DNA of 7,769 nucleotides from assembly GCA_009698515.1 (NCBI GenBank), contig WLQA01000033.1, positions 1-7,769 on the forward strand. The letters run 5' to 3'. The number at the start of each line of letters is the position of its first letter. Positions within the stretch are counted from its first letter, which is position 1. A program made the position numbers and the translations under genes. This DNA is from Actinomycetota bacterium. GTDB lineage: Bacteria; Actinomycetota; Actinomycetes; Nanopelagicales; Nanopelagicaceae. Under the pieces are notes generated by a model. That model ran no database searches and was not told the origin of the DNA. It saw nothing but the letters and a program-made list of their open reading frames with translations. Shown piece by piece: positions 1-4,878 of this stretch.

Positions 1-330
1 ACCATGGGCCCAAAGCCGCATTTGATCTCCGCAAATTTCGCGGGCTGTTTGTAGTAATACTTTACCTAATCCACTCTTTCGATGTTCTGGATGAACAACT
101 AATTCAACACTTGGGCCAGCTACTAGATCGGTGGCATCAATGTGGGCGTAACCAATAACGGTGTTATCTTTTTCTAGAAGTAAATGAGAATCAGATTTAT
201 CACCGCCATGACGCAGGTGCAAAACAATGTGCTCTGAGATTGGTGGGGTGCCATCATGTTGGGTGGCAGCATTAATTAAAGTAATTACGCCATCTTGTTG
301 AGAGTTAGATAATGAATTTAGGTGTTGCAA
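1..330 (-). CDS. mshD: Mycothiol synthase MshD, N-terminal part (truncated by window edge)
   Basis: MshD is the GNAT-family acetyltransferase that makes the last step of mycothiol: it transfers acetyl from acetyl-CoA to the cysteine amine of Cys-GlcN-Ins in the cytoplasm. The 110 codons visible cover most of the first of the two GNAT domains. The acetyl-CoA motif A is seen at residues 76-93 (ELVVHPEHRKSGLGKVLL), with the R84-x-x-G87-x-G89 pyrophosphate loop, followed by the strand RLWAHG at 105-110. About two thirds of a usual MshD (about 300 residues) lies beyond position 1. The start is taken as TTG at 330-328: an in-frame TAA (the glnR stop) lies two codons upstream and no ATG or GTG occurs in frame in this part. 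No Shine-Dalgarno sequence is visible, so translation probably depends on glnR. Placement just after glnR matches mycobacteria (Rv0818-Rv0819). Identity is strong; the exact start is less certain. Confidence 0.88.
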   Translation of the reverse strand, partial: MQHLNSLSNSQQDGVITLINAATQHDGTPPISEHIVLHLRHGGDKSDSHLLLEKDNTVIGYAHIDATDLVAGPSVELVVHPEHRKSGLGKVLLQTAREICGDQMRLWAHG

Positions 331-336
331 AGTTAA

Positions 337-1041
337 TTAACTTAGATCAGCTGTTGCGTTGTCGTTGGATGTAGAGAAGCGGTATCCAACATTTCTTACG
401 GTGCCAATGATGGCTTCGAACTCCGGACCTAACTTAGAACGCAGGCGACGAATGTGAACATCTACAGTTCTAGTTCCACCAAAGTAGTCATAGCCCCAAA
501 TCTCTTGCAGCAATTGTGAACGAGTGAATACTCGTCCTGGGTGCTGGGCTAAGTACTTTAATAATTCAAACTCTTTGAAGGTTAGATCTAAAACGCGGCC
601 CTTAAGTTTTGCTGTGTATGTTCGTTCATCAATTACAACATCACCGCTTCTTATTTCTTGAGCATTTGGATTACTTGCTAACAATTGCGCAGCTGAATTA
701 CCAAGAGCGATGCGAATTCGAGCCTCAACCTCGGCAGGACCTGCGGTATCAAGAATTACATCATCAACACCCCAATCAGCATTGATTGCAGATAAGCCAC
801 CTTCAGTTGTAATTAAAATAATTGGCGAGCTAACACCGGTTGTGGAAATTAACTTTGTAAATGATTTGGCATTTGGTAAATCGCGTCTTGCATCAACAAA
901 TAAGCAATCAACCTCTGGCACATCAACTAATACTGAAACTTCTGCTGGCAAGATTTTTACTTGATGTTGCAATAAGGCAAGGGCAGGTAACACTTCAGCG
1001 CTTGCGCCCATCGTGTTTGTTAGAAGAAGAATTCTTGCCAT
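337..1041 (-). CDS. glnR: GlnR, orphan OmpR-family nitrogen regulator
   Basis: GlnR is the global nitrogen regulator of actinobacteria, controlling ammonium assimilation genes such as glnA and amtB. The 234 residues have the expected layout: an atypical receiver domain (about 1-112), a linker, and a winged-helix DNA-binding domain (about 130-227). The N-terminus (LLLTN, SAEVLPALALL) and receiver segments (TEGGLSAINADWGVDDVILD, TAGPAEVEARIRIA) match my memory of Streptomyces GlnR closely. The DNA-binding domain carries LTFKEFELLKYLAQHPGRVF, WGYDYFGGTRTVDVHIRRLR and GTVRNVGYRF. D50 and R52 are present, but the acidic pocket of a phosphorylated receiver is not; GlnR is known as an unpaired regulator that dimerises through charge contacts involving these residues. 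No kinase gene is adjacent. The ATG at 1041 is preceded by a near-leaderless promoter. The gene is followed by mshD after six bases in the same frame, so the two probably form one transcript. Confidence 0.95.
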   Translation of the reverse strand: MARILLLTNTMGASAEVLPALALLQHQVKILPAEVSVLVDVPEVDCLFVDARRDLPNAKSFTKLISTTGVSSPIILITTEGGLSAINADWGVDDVILDTAGPAEVEARIRIALGNSAAQLLASNPNAQEIRSGDVVIDERTYTAKLKGRVLDLTFKEFELLKYLAQHPGRVFTRSQLLQEIWGYDYFGGTRTVDVHIRRLRSKLGPEFEAIIGTVRNVGYRFSTSNDNATADLS

Positions 1042-1046
1042 AAGAG

Positions 1047-1055
1047 TGCAAGAAT
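1047..1055 (+). promoter_or_regulatory. Candidate extended -10 of the thioredoxin gene promoter
   Basis: The plus strand reads TGC-AAGAAT: a TGn extension directly before a hexamer that keeps the key A at position 2 and T at position 6 but lacks T at position 1. Seven bases separate it from the ATG at 1063, which would make the transcript leaderless. Only 21 bases separate the two divergent start codons, so any promoter for this gene must be here or inside glnR. The match is imperfect. Confidence 0.35.
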
Positions 1056-1056
1056 A
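1051..1056 (-). promoter_or_regulatory. Candidate -10 box of the glnR(-mshD) promoter
   Basis: Read on the minus strand this is TATTCT, which fits the actinobacterial -10 consensus TAnnnT. Nine bases separate it from the glnR ATG, giving a predicted 5' leader of only about 0-3 bases. No good -35 element is visible 17-18 bases further upstream. It overlaps by five bases the candidate -10 of the divergent thioredoxin gene. Confidence 0.5.
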
Positions 1057-1062
1057 CCGCTT

Positions 1063-1464
1063 ATGAATTCCCCACTGCTACTTCTTATTTTGCTTGCCCT
1101 TGCTACTGGCATCGGCTATCGCATGAAGGCAACGCAAGGACGGATCAAGCGCAAGGCGGGATTACAAATCTCAGCAGCTGAAATCAGAACATCTTTTGGT
1201 GCCCGGGCCACAGTTATTCAGTTCTCAACAACCTTTTGCTCATCTTGTCGGGCGGCCAAGGTTTTGATTTCAGATGTGGTTTCAAAGCAAAGTGATATTA
1301 AGTATGTTGAAATCGATGCTGAATCAAATCTGGAACTGGTTCGTAAATTAGATATTCGCTCAACTCCAACCACAATTTTTGTTGATAAAAAAGGATTTGA
1401 GATTGCCCGGGCAATCGGTGCACCAAAGCGCGATCAAATTACTGCGGCGATTAATCGCCTGTAA
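1063..1464 (+). CDS. Membrane-anchored thioredoxin-family protein (ThiX-like)
   Basis: This is a thioredoxin-fold disulfide reductase of 133 residues. Residues 4-19 form a hydrophobic N-terminal helix followed at once by a strongly basic stretch (R20, K22, R27, K29-K31), so by the positive-inside rule it should be an anchor with the catalytic domain facing the cytoplasm rather than a cleaved signal. The redox motif is C59-S-S-C62 in FSTTFCSSCRAAK, and the cis-proline is P102 in RSTPTTIFVD. CSSC is not the classical CGPC, so redox potential and partner may differ from housekeeping thioredoxin. Being divergent from glnR matches M. tuberculosis thiX (Rv0816c) near Rv0818. The next gene, DUF4395, commonly accompanies such thioredoxins in actinobacteria; in mycobacteria and streptomycetes thiosulfate sulfurtransferase genes (cysA, sseC) also sit here, but none is present in this window. 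The fold is clear; the substrate is unknown. Confidence 0.85.
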   Translation: MNSPLLLLILLALATGIGYRMKATQGRIKRKAGLQISAAEIRTSFGARATVIQFSTTFCSSCRAAKVLISDVVSKQSDIKYVEIDAESNLELVRKLDIRSTPTTIFVDKKGFEIARAIGAPKRDQITAAINRL

Positions 1465-1471
1465 TTTCCTT

Positions 1472-1488
1472 CTGCAATCTCTTTGCAG
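1472..1488. repeat. Short inverted repeat after the thioredoxin gene
   Basis: CTGCAA (1472-1477) and TTGCAG (1483-1488) are exact complements around a five-base loop, seven bases after the thioredoxin stop codon. No T-run follows, so a strong intrinsic terminator is unlikely. It may be a weak processing or attenuating hairpin, or chance, since six-base arms are common by chance in a sequence of this size. Confidence 0.25.
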
Positions 1489-1509
1489 GTATTAATCTCA
1501 ATTTCTCTT

Positions 1510-1515
1510 TAAACT
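1510..1515 (+). promoter_or_regulatory. Candidate -10 box of the DUF4395 gene promoter
   Basis: TAAACT fits TAnnnT and lies eight bases before the ATG at 1524, predicting a transcript with a leader of about 0-2 bases. No convincing -35 is present. The 59-base gap holding it is the longest intergenic space in the window, consistent with a promoter here, although readthrough from the thioredoxin gene is also possible. Confidence 0.45.
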
Positions 1516-1523
1516 CACCCGTT

Positions 1524-1967
1524 ATGACACAAACACAAAATAATCTGCCCCCGCAAACAATTGATGCTCGTGGTCCAAGATTTACTGCAGGAATCACTTT
1601 AGTAGTTTTATCAATTGCATTACTTACACACTCAACATTGGTAATTGGATTCCAATTAATAGTATTCGCAATTGCAGCATTTATCGGACTTAAAAAATCG
1701 CCTTATGGAATTATTTATCGTAAATTAGTACAACCAAGATTAAGTGGACCAGTTCCACTTGAGGATCAACGCCCACCACGGTTTGCGCAATTAGTTGGTT
1801 TTATCTTTGCACTGGTTGCTTTAATTGGTGGAATTACAGATGCTAAATATCTATTTCAAATTGCCACCGGTTTCGCACTGGTTGCTGCCTTCTTAAATGC
1901 AGTGTTTGGCTTCTGTTTAGGATGCAAAATGTATTTAATTTTGGTGAGGATCTTTAAAAGAGCCTAG
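1524..1967 (+). CDS. DUF4395 family membrane protein with C-terminal CxxC
   Basis: This is a 147-residue integral membrane protein of the DUF4395 family, which has no established biochemical function. The family-typical opening IDARGPRFTAGIT is at residues 13-25. Hydrophobic segments lie at about 22-41, 42-56, 90-106 and 110-128. A polar, proline-rich central loop (57-88) contains positively charged residues and is probably cytoplasmic. The conserved motif FCLGCKMY holds C131 and C134 at the end of the last hydrophobic block, close to the membrane surface. The neighbouring gene is a membrane-anchored thioredoxin, so I infer that the two may exchange disulfides or act together on sulfur or thiol compounds; this rests on gene pairing and the shared CxxC only. 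The TAG stop codon at 1965-1967 also forms the first half of the -10 hexamer of the next gene. Confidence 0.85.
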   Translation: MTQTQNNLPPQTIDARGPRFTAGITLVVLSIALLTHSTLVIGFQLIVFAIAAFIGLKKSPYGIIYRKLVQPRLSGPVPLEDQRPPRFAQLVGFIFALVALIGGITDAKYLFQIATGFALVAAFLNAVFGFCLGCKMYLILVRIFKRA

Positions 1968-1970
1968 AAT
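1965..1970 (+). promoter_or_regulatory. -10 box of the Fur-family gene, overlapping the DUF4395 stop codon
   Basis: TAGAAT is a good TAnnnT match placed exactly six bases before the ATG at 1977, so transcription would start on the A of the start codon (leaderless mRNA). A partial -35, TTGGTG at 1941-1946, lies 18 bases upstream inside the DUF4395 gene. The first three bases of the hexamer are the TAG stop codon of DUF4395. Confidence 0.6.
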
Positions 1971-1976
1971 TGCGTC

Positions 1977-2384
1977 ATGGCTGATCAACATGAATTACGG
2001 GAAAAAGGTTTACGCCTTACTCCTCAACGCGAATTAGTATTACAAGCAGTTCGCGATCTTGGCCATGCCACACCTGAAGAGGTTGCCGAAAAGGTAAGGG
2101 CAACACATCCTGGAATTAATTTATCTACTGTTTATCGCAATCTAGAAACTTTAGAAAATGTTGGTTTAGTTTTGCACACCCACTTAGGTCATGGTGGTGC
2201 TACCTATCACGCAGCTGAAGAGTTAACCCACCTGCATTTAGTTTGCAGTATTTGCGGAGATATTGGCGATGCCCCAATTGATACAGCAGCAAACTTTGTT
2301 AACACTTTGTCAGATGATTACGGATTTAAAACCGATGTGACTCACTTTGCAATTTATGGCACCTGCCAGAAATGCAGCAAGTAA
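1977..2384 (+). CDS. Fur-family metal-dependent repressor, Nur-like
   Basis: This 135-residue Fur-family repressor has a winged-helix domain (about 1-80: GLRLTPQRELVLQAV, helix INLSTVYRNLETLENVGLV) and a metal-binding dimerisation domain (about 81-135). Two CxxC pairs, C90/C93 and C130/C133, form the structural zinc site. The segment LHTHLGHGGATYH followed by HLHLVC resembles Streptomyces Nur, the nickel-responsive repressor, rather than ferric or zinc sensors. By alignment from memory, H67, H69 and H123 match the Nur M-site. H30, H85 and H87 match three of its four nickel-site histidines, while L83 sits where the fourth (His86 in Nur) would be. Metal identity is therefore open: nickel is my first guess, zinc or iron the alternatives. 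No nickel transporter or superoxide dismutase gene is in the window. It has its own leaderless promoter and its TAA stop directly abuts the TTG start of ygfZ in the same frame. Confidence 0.9.
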   Translation: MADQHELREKGLRLTPQRELVLQAVRDLGHATPEEVAEKVRATHPGINLSTVYRNLETLENVGLVLHTHLGHGGATYHAAEELTHLHLVCSICGDIGDAPIDTAANFVNTLSDDYGFKTDVTHFAIYGTCQKCSK

Positions 2385-3296
2385 TTGACCGCCGTACTTG
2401 TTGAAGAAGGACCAGATAAGGGCGCCATTTGGCACTTTGGAGAACCAAACAAAGAACAAAAAGCTTTAGTTGCAGGGGATGCATTTGCGCAATTAATTAA
2501 TAAATCTGTAATCACCATAACCGGTGAAGATCGCCTTACCTGGATGCACGCTTTAACAACACAGCACCTTGAGAAATTAAATCCTGGTGAATGGAAAGAG
2601 GCATTAATACTTGATGCGCAGGGCCATGTGGAGGAGCAATTATTTTTAGTAGATGATGGATCAATTCTTTGGATTCATACTGAAAAAGAGCGCGCAGCTG
2701 GATTAGTTAATTACTTAGAAAAAATGAAGTTTATGTTGCGGGTAGATGTGAAAGATGTAAGTGATGAATACGCCGTATTACGTGCACCTGGAAAGGCAGA
2801 TTCAGTTGGTGGGCCTTACGCACTTGTTCCTCGTACTGAACTTGCTGACACTATTGAAGCATTTAAACAATCACATTCAGAGGTTGGAATGTGGGCATTA
2901 GAAGCAGAACGTGTTGCTGCAGGTAGAGCAAGGTTGTTATTTGAAACTGATCATAAATCTATTCCAAATGAATTAGGTTTCTTAAATACTGCAGTACATA
3001 TGAATAAAGGTTGTTACCGTGGGCAAGAAACAGTTGCCAAGGTATTTAATTTAGGACAACCACCACGTAGATTAGTTTTATTGCATATGGATGGATCAAT
3101 GGTTGCAATGCCAAGTCATGGCGCAAAGGTTGAATTTGATGGCAAAGAGGTTGGTTTTATTGGCACGATGGCTCGTCATTATGAATTAGGGCCAATCGCA
3201 CTTGCTGTGATTAAAAGAAATGTGCCATTGGATGCGGTTTTAATAGTAGAAGGCGTATCTGCTTCACAAGAGGAAATATCTGTTCGTAAAGGTTAG
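2385..3296 (+). CDS. ygfZ: YgfZ/GcvT-like folate-binding protein (Fe-S cluster maintenance)
   Basis: YgfZ proteins are cytoplasmic, resemble the aminomethyltransferase GcvT, bind tetrahydrofolate and support assembly or repair of certain Fe-S enzymes. At 303 residues the length is normal. The signature K-G-C-Y-x-G-Q-E is at about 208-215, with the conserved C210 in NKGCYRGQETVAK. The N-terminal folate-fold segment TGEDRLTWMHALTTQHLEKL is also typical, and NLGQPPRRLV leads into the C-terminal barrel. The start is TTG at 2385, the codon immediately after the TAA of the Fur-family gene. The peptide from this point matches the usual N-terminal extension of actinobacterial homologues, and the next in-frame ATG (2544) falls inside the conserved core and would remove it. 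There is no clear ribosome-binding site, so translation is probably by reinitiation after the upstream gene. The TAG stop at 3294-3296 overlaps the next promoter. Confidence 0.9.
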   Translation: MTAVLVEEGPDKGAIWHFGEPNKEQKALVAGDAFAQLINKSVITITGEDRLTWMHALTTQHLEKLNPGEWKEALILDAQGHVEEQLFLVDDGSILWIHTEKERAAGLVNYLEKMKFMLRVDVKDVSDEYAVLRAPGKADSVGGPYALVPRTELADTIEAFKQSHSEVGMWALEAERVAAGRARLLFETDHKSIPNELGFLNTAVHMNKGCYRGQETVAKVFNLGQPPRRLVLLHMDGSMVAMPSHGAKVEFDGKEVGFIGTMARHYELGPIALAVIKRNVPLDAVLIVEGVSASQEEISVRKG

Positions 3297-3299
3297 GCT
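3294..3299 (+). promoter_or_regulatory. -10 box of the microprotein/FABP/asparaginase operon, overlapping the ygfZ stop
   Basis: TAGGCT is a good actinobacterial -10 and lies exactly six bases before the ATG at 3306, predicting a leaderless transcript. Its first three bases are the TAG stop codon of ygfZ. No -35 is visible at 16-19 bases. This is the main support, apart from its overlap with the next gene, for the small gene that follows being real. Confidence 0.55.
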
Positions 3300-3305
3300 T
3301 ATCTA

Positions 3306-3419
3306 ATGGAGACATTAACTACAGCTTTGTTAATTCTAGTTTCCTTTTCCTTCTCGGTATTATTAATTTATAAGGGCGCAACTGGCGCTCTCAAGAGTTG
3401 GCGGGAGAGCAATAAGTAA
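3306..3419 (+). CDS. 37-residue single-pass membrane microprotein, function unknown
   Basis: This short reading frame encodes 37 residues: M-E-T-L-T-T, a hydrophobic helix at about 7-22 (ALLILVSFSFSVLLIY), then a basic tail with K23, K30, R33 and K37. By the positive-inside rule the tail is cytoplasmic and the N-terminus outside. I do not recognise a family. Three things argue it is a gene: a TAGGCT -10 box exactly six bases before its ATG, its complete filling of the space between ygfZ and the FABP-like gene, and its stop TAA (3417-3419) overlapping the next ATG by one base (TAATG), typical of translational coupling. It could be a small membrane partner of the FABP-like protein or simply a leader peptide that delivers ribosomes to that gene. 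Conservation in relatives would decide between gene and chance frame. Confidence 0.6.
   Translation: METLTTALLILVSFSFSVLLIYKGATGALKSWRESNK
3403..3408 (+). promoter_or_regulatory. Possible Shine-Dalgarno of the FABP-like gene inside a short stem
   Basis: GGGAGA resembles a Shine-Dalgarno core and lies ten bases before the ATG at 3419. Part of it belongs to the arm GAGAGC (3405-3410), which is complementary to GCTCTC (3387-3392) across a 12-base loop, so the site might be partly masked until ribosomes translate the microprotein. The stem is short and the inference weak. Confidence 0.25.
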
Positions 3420-3922
3420 TGGCGTTTACTATCCCGGAGAATTTACATCCTGATTTAATGCCACTAGCTTGGTTGATCGGAACTTGGCGAGGAAAAGGTA
3501 AGGCTGAGTATCCAGGGATGAAAGCTATTAATTACGCCCAAGAGGTTTCATTTAATCATGATGGTCAAAATTATTTAAATTACTTTTCTCGCACATGGGA
3601 AATTGATGATGATAATGAAATTGTTAAACCACATGACTCTGAAGTTGGTTTTTGGCGAGTTCGAGACAAAGAGGTTTTAGAGGTTGTGTTGTCTCATAAC
3701 AGCGGAACAAATGAGGGTTGGCTTGGATTAATTCGCGGACCAAAAATTCAATTAGCGATGGATAAAACTTATGAGTCACCAAGTGCTAGAGCGATTGCAG
3801 CTGGTTCACGTTTGTATGGTCTTGTTGAAGGTCAGCTGTTTACATCATTAGATGTTGAAAAAGATGGTCATGAGTTGCAGGCCTACATGTGGTCATCACT
3901 AGAAAGACAATCTGAAAATTAA
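3419..3922 (+). CDS. Nitrobindin/FABP-like beta-barrel protein (DUF1794 family)
   Basis: This 167-residue cytoplasmic protein belongs to the ten-stranded calycin-like family that includes haem-binding nitrobindins and the M. tuberculosis FABP-like protein Rv0813c. The N-terminal signature LAWLIGTWRGKGKAEYPGM (16-34) contains the G-x-W-x-G-x-G motif. Further family features are YAQEVSFNHDGQNYLNY (39-55), ESPSAR (119-124) and the end segment LQAYMWSSLER (153-163). In nitrobindins the end segment carries the haem-ligating histidine (pattern HLxAxLxR). By my alignment that position is Y156 here, so binding of haem in the usual way is doubtful; a Tyr-ligated haem, another hydrophobic ligand, or no ligand are all possible. 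The gene overlaps the microprotein by one base upstream and the asparaginase by eleven bases downstream, so the three are probably one operon. Position near YgfZ matches Rv0811c/Rv0813c. Confidence 0.82.
   Translation: MAFTIPENLHPDLMPLAWLIGTWRGKGKAEYPGMKAINYAQEVSFNHDGQNYLNYFSRTWEIDDDNEIVKPHDSEVGFWRVRDKEVLEVVLSHNSGTNEGWLGLIRGPKIQLAMDKTYESPSARAIAAGSRLYGLVEGQLFTSLDVEKDGHELQAYMWSSLERQSEN
3901..3906 (+). promoter_or_regulatory. Possible ribosome-binding site supporting the asparaginase CTG start
   Basis: AGAAAG, complementary to part of the 16S rRNA 3' tail, lies five bases before the CTG at 3912. It is inside the end of the FABP-like gene. Together with the lack of any ATG, GTG or TTG in frame in the coding stretch before 4098, it favours CTG 3912 as the start. 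The match is to the less critical 5' side of the consensus. Confidence 0.3.
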
Positions 3923-4850
3923 TAATAAGTTTGCCGGTGAAGTACTTGCCGAGGTAACTCGAGATGGCGTTGTTGAATCACTTCACCTAGGACATTTAGT
4001 TGCGTTAAATGCTGATGGTTCTGTTTTTATAAGTGCGGGCTCACCAGAACTTCCAATATTTCCAAGATCATCAATTAAAGCAATTCAAGCGGCAGCGATG
4101 CTACGGGCTGGATTAAATGTAGATGATGAAAAGTTAGCGTTGATTTGCGCCAGCCATTCCGGGGCGCAGATACATATCGATTTAACTAAAAAAATATTAA
4201 GTGATGCTGGTATTGCCGAAAGTGCAATGCGAAATGCAACTGATAAACCATTGGGTGAGAAAGAGAAGATTGCTTGGGGCGATAAAGCAGGCACGCAATT
4301 TACGCAAAATTGCAGTGGTAAGCATGCTGGCATGTTAATTACCTGCCAAATAAATGGTTGGGATTTAGAAAGTTATTTAGATAAAGATCATCCATTGCAA
4401 TTAGCAATTAAGGCAGAGCTAGAGGAAATGGCAGAGGAGAAAGTTTCAACTGTAAGTGTTGATGGTTGCGGTGCACCTTTGTTTGCAATTTCAACTATGG
4501 GACTTGCAAAAGCAATTAGAAAAGTTGTAACTTCAAAGGATCCGATTTATCAGCAAATAGTTAAGGCAGCTACCTCATTTCCAGAATTAATTGCAGGTGA
4601 GGCAAGATTAACAACGCGAATGATGAAAGCAGTTCCTGGTTTATTTATGAAAGAGGGCGCAGAAGGAATTGAAGTTTGTGCGTTAAGTGATGGCCGCACA
4701 ATTGCGATGAAAATTATTGATGGTTCATGGCGTCCGGTATCGACAATCATTCAATCCATCTTTGATAAGTGGAGTGTTCAGATGCCTGATGAATCGGTGA
4801 AGATTTACGGCGGGCCAAGCGTTGTTGGAACGGTAATCTCAAAAATCTAA
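3912..4850 (+). CDS. L-asparaginase, class 3 (Rhizobium etli AnsA-like), probable CTG start
   Basis: This enzyme hydrolyses L-asparagine to aspartate and ammonia and belongs to the Asparaginase_II family (PF06089), unrelated to E. coli AnsA/AnsB. Read from CTG 3912 it has 312 residues, a normal length, and opens MKINNKFAGEVLAEVTRDG. Key motifs: S53-x-x-K56 in FPRSSIKAIQ, CASHSG (79-84), C134-S-G-K137-H, GCGAP with C186, GEAR (229-232), KEGAEG (247-252) and AMKIIDG with K267. They fit the Ser-Lys pairs and the Cys/Lys/Cys zinc site described for R. etli ReAV. The first in-frame ATG (4098) would remove residues 1-62, including the catalytic S53/K56 motif, so it is not the true start. An in-frame TAG at 3900-3902 limits extension; the only candidates between are CTG 3912 and ATT 3918. 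It overlaps the FABP-like gene by eleven bases. Downstream comes the separately promoted mshA. Ammonia release fits a GlnR-linked role, but no GlnR site is seen. Confidence 0.85.
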   Translation: MKINNKFAGEVLAEVTRDGVVESLHLGHLVALNADGSVFISAGSPELPIFPRSSIKAIQAAAMLRAGLNVDDEKLALICASHSGAQIHIDLTKKILSDAGIAESAMRNATDKPLGEKEKIAWGDKAGTQFTQNCSGKHAGMLITCQINGWDLESYLDKDHPLQLAIKAELEEMAEEKVSTVSVDGCGAPLFAISTMGLAKAIRKVVTSKDPIYQQIVKAATSFPELIAGEARLTTRMMKAVPGLFMKEGAEGIEVCALSDGRTIAMKIIDGSWRPVSTIIQSIFDKWSVQMPDESVKIYGGPSVVGTVISKI

Positions 4851-4853
4851 TCC

Positions 4854-4875
4854 CTAATTCTTAAGTTAGAATTAG
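4854..4875. repeat. Inverted repeat overlapping the mshA promoter
   Basis: CTAATTCT (4854-4861) and AGAATTAG (4868-4875) are perfect eight-base complements around a six-base loop. The right arm overlaps the mshA -10 hexamer and ends three bases before the start codon. It could be an operator or the hairpin ending the asparaginase transcript, but it is AT-only apart from one C and one G near each end and no T-run follows. An AT-rich repeat of this size is expected about once by chance in the window, so placement is the only special evidence. Confidence 0.35.
4867..4872 (+). promoter_or_regulatory. -10 box of the mshA promoter
   Basis: TAGAAT lies exactly six bases before the ATG at 4879, predicting a leaderless transcript, and is identical in sequence and spacing to the -10 before the Fur-family gene. 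No -35 is evident at 17-18 bases. It probably drives mshA and the overlapping ybjN-type gene, and perhaps gpmA by readthrough. Confidence 0.6.
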
Positions 4876-4878
4876 CAA

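Noticed and set aside
330..343. Perfect 14-base palindrome AAGTTAATTAACTT at the glnR-mshD junction.
   Set aside because: A seven-base half-site match is expected roughly once by chance in this much AT-rich sequence, and it is formed mainly by stop-codon and TTA-rich context. No promoter hexamer at a fitting distance from the mshD start supports an operator.
710..1043. Plus-strand open frames of 60 and 84 codons.
   Set aside because: They lie antisense within glnR, whose product is unmistakable, and their translations show no recognisable motif.
3387..3410. GCTCTC/GAGAGC stem as an intrinsic terminator.
   Set aside because: It is inside the microprotein frame, has a 12-base loop and no following T-run; at most it may modulate the downstream ribosome-binding site.
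4098..4850. ATG 4098 as the asparaginase start.
   Set aside because: It would delete 62 residues of family-conserved sequence including the Ser-x-x-Lys catalytic motif; the same frame continues upstream with strong similarity.
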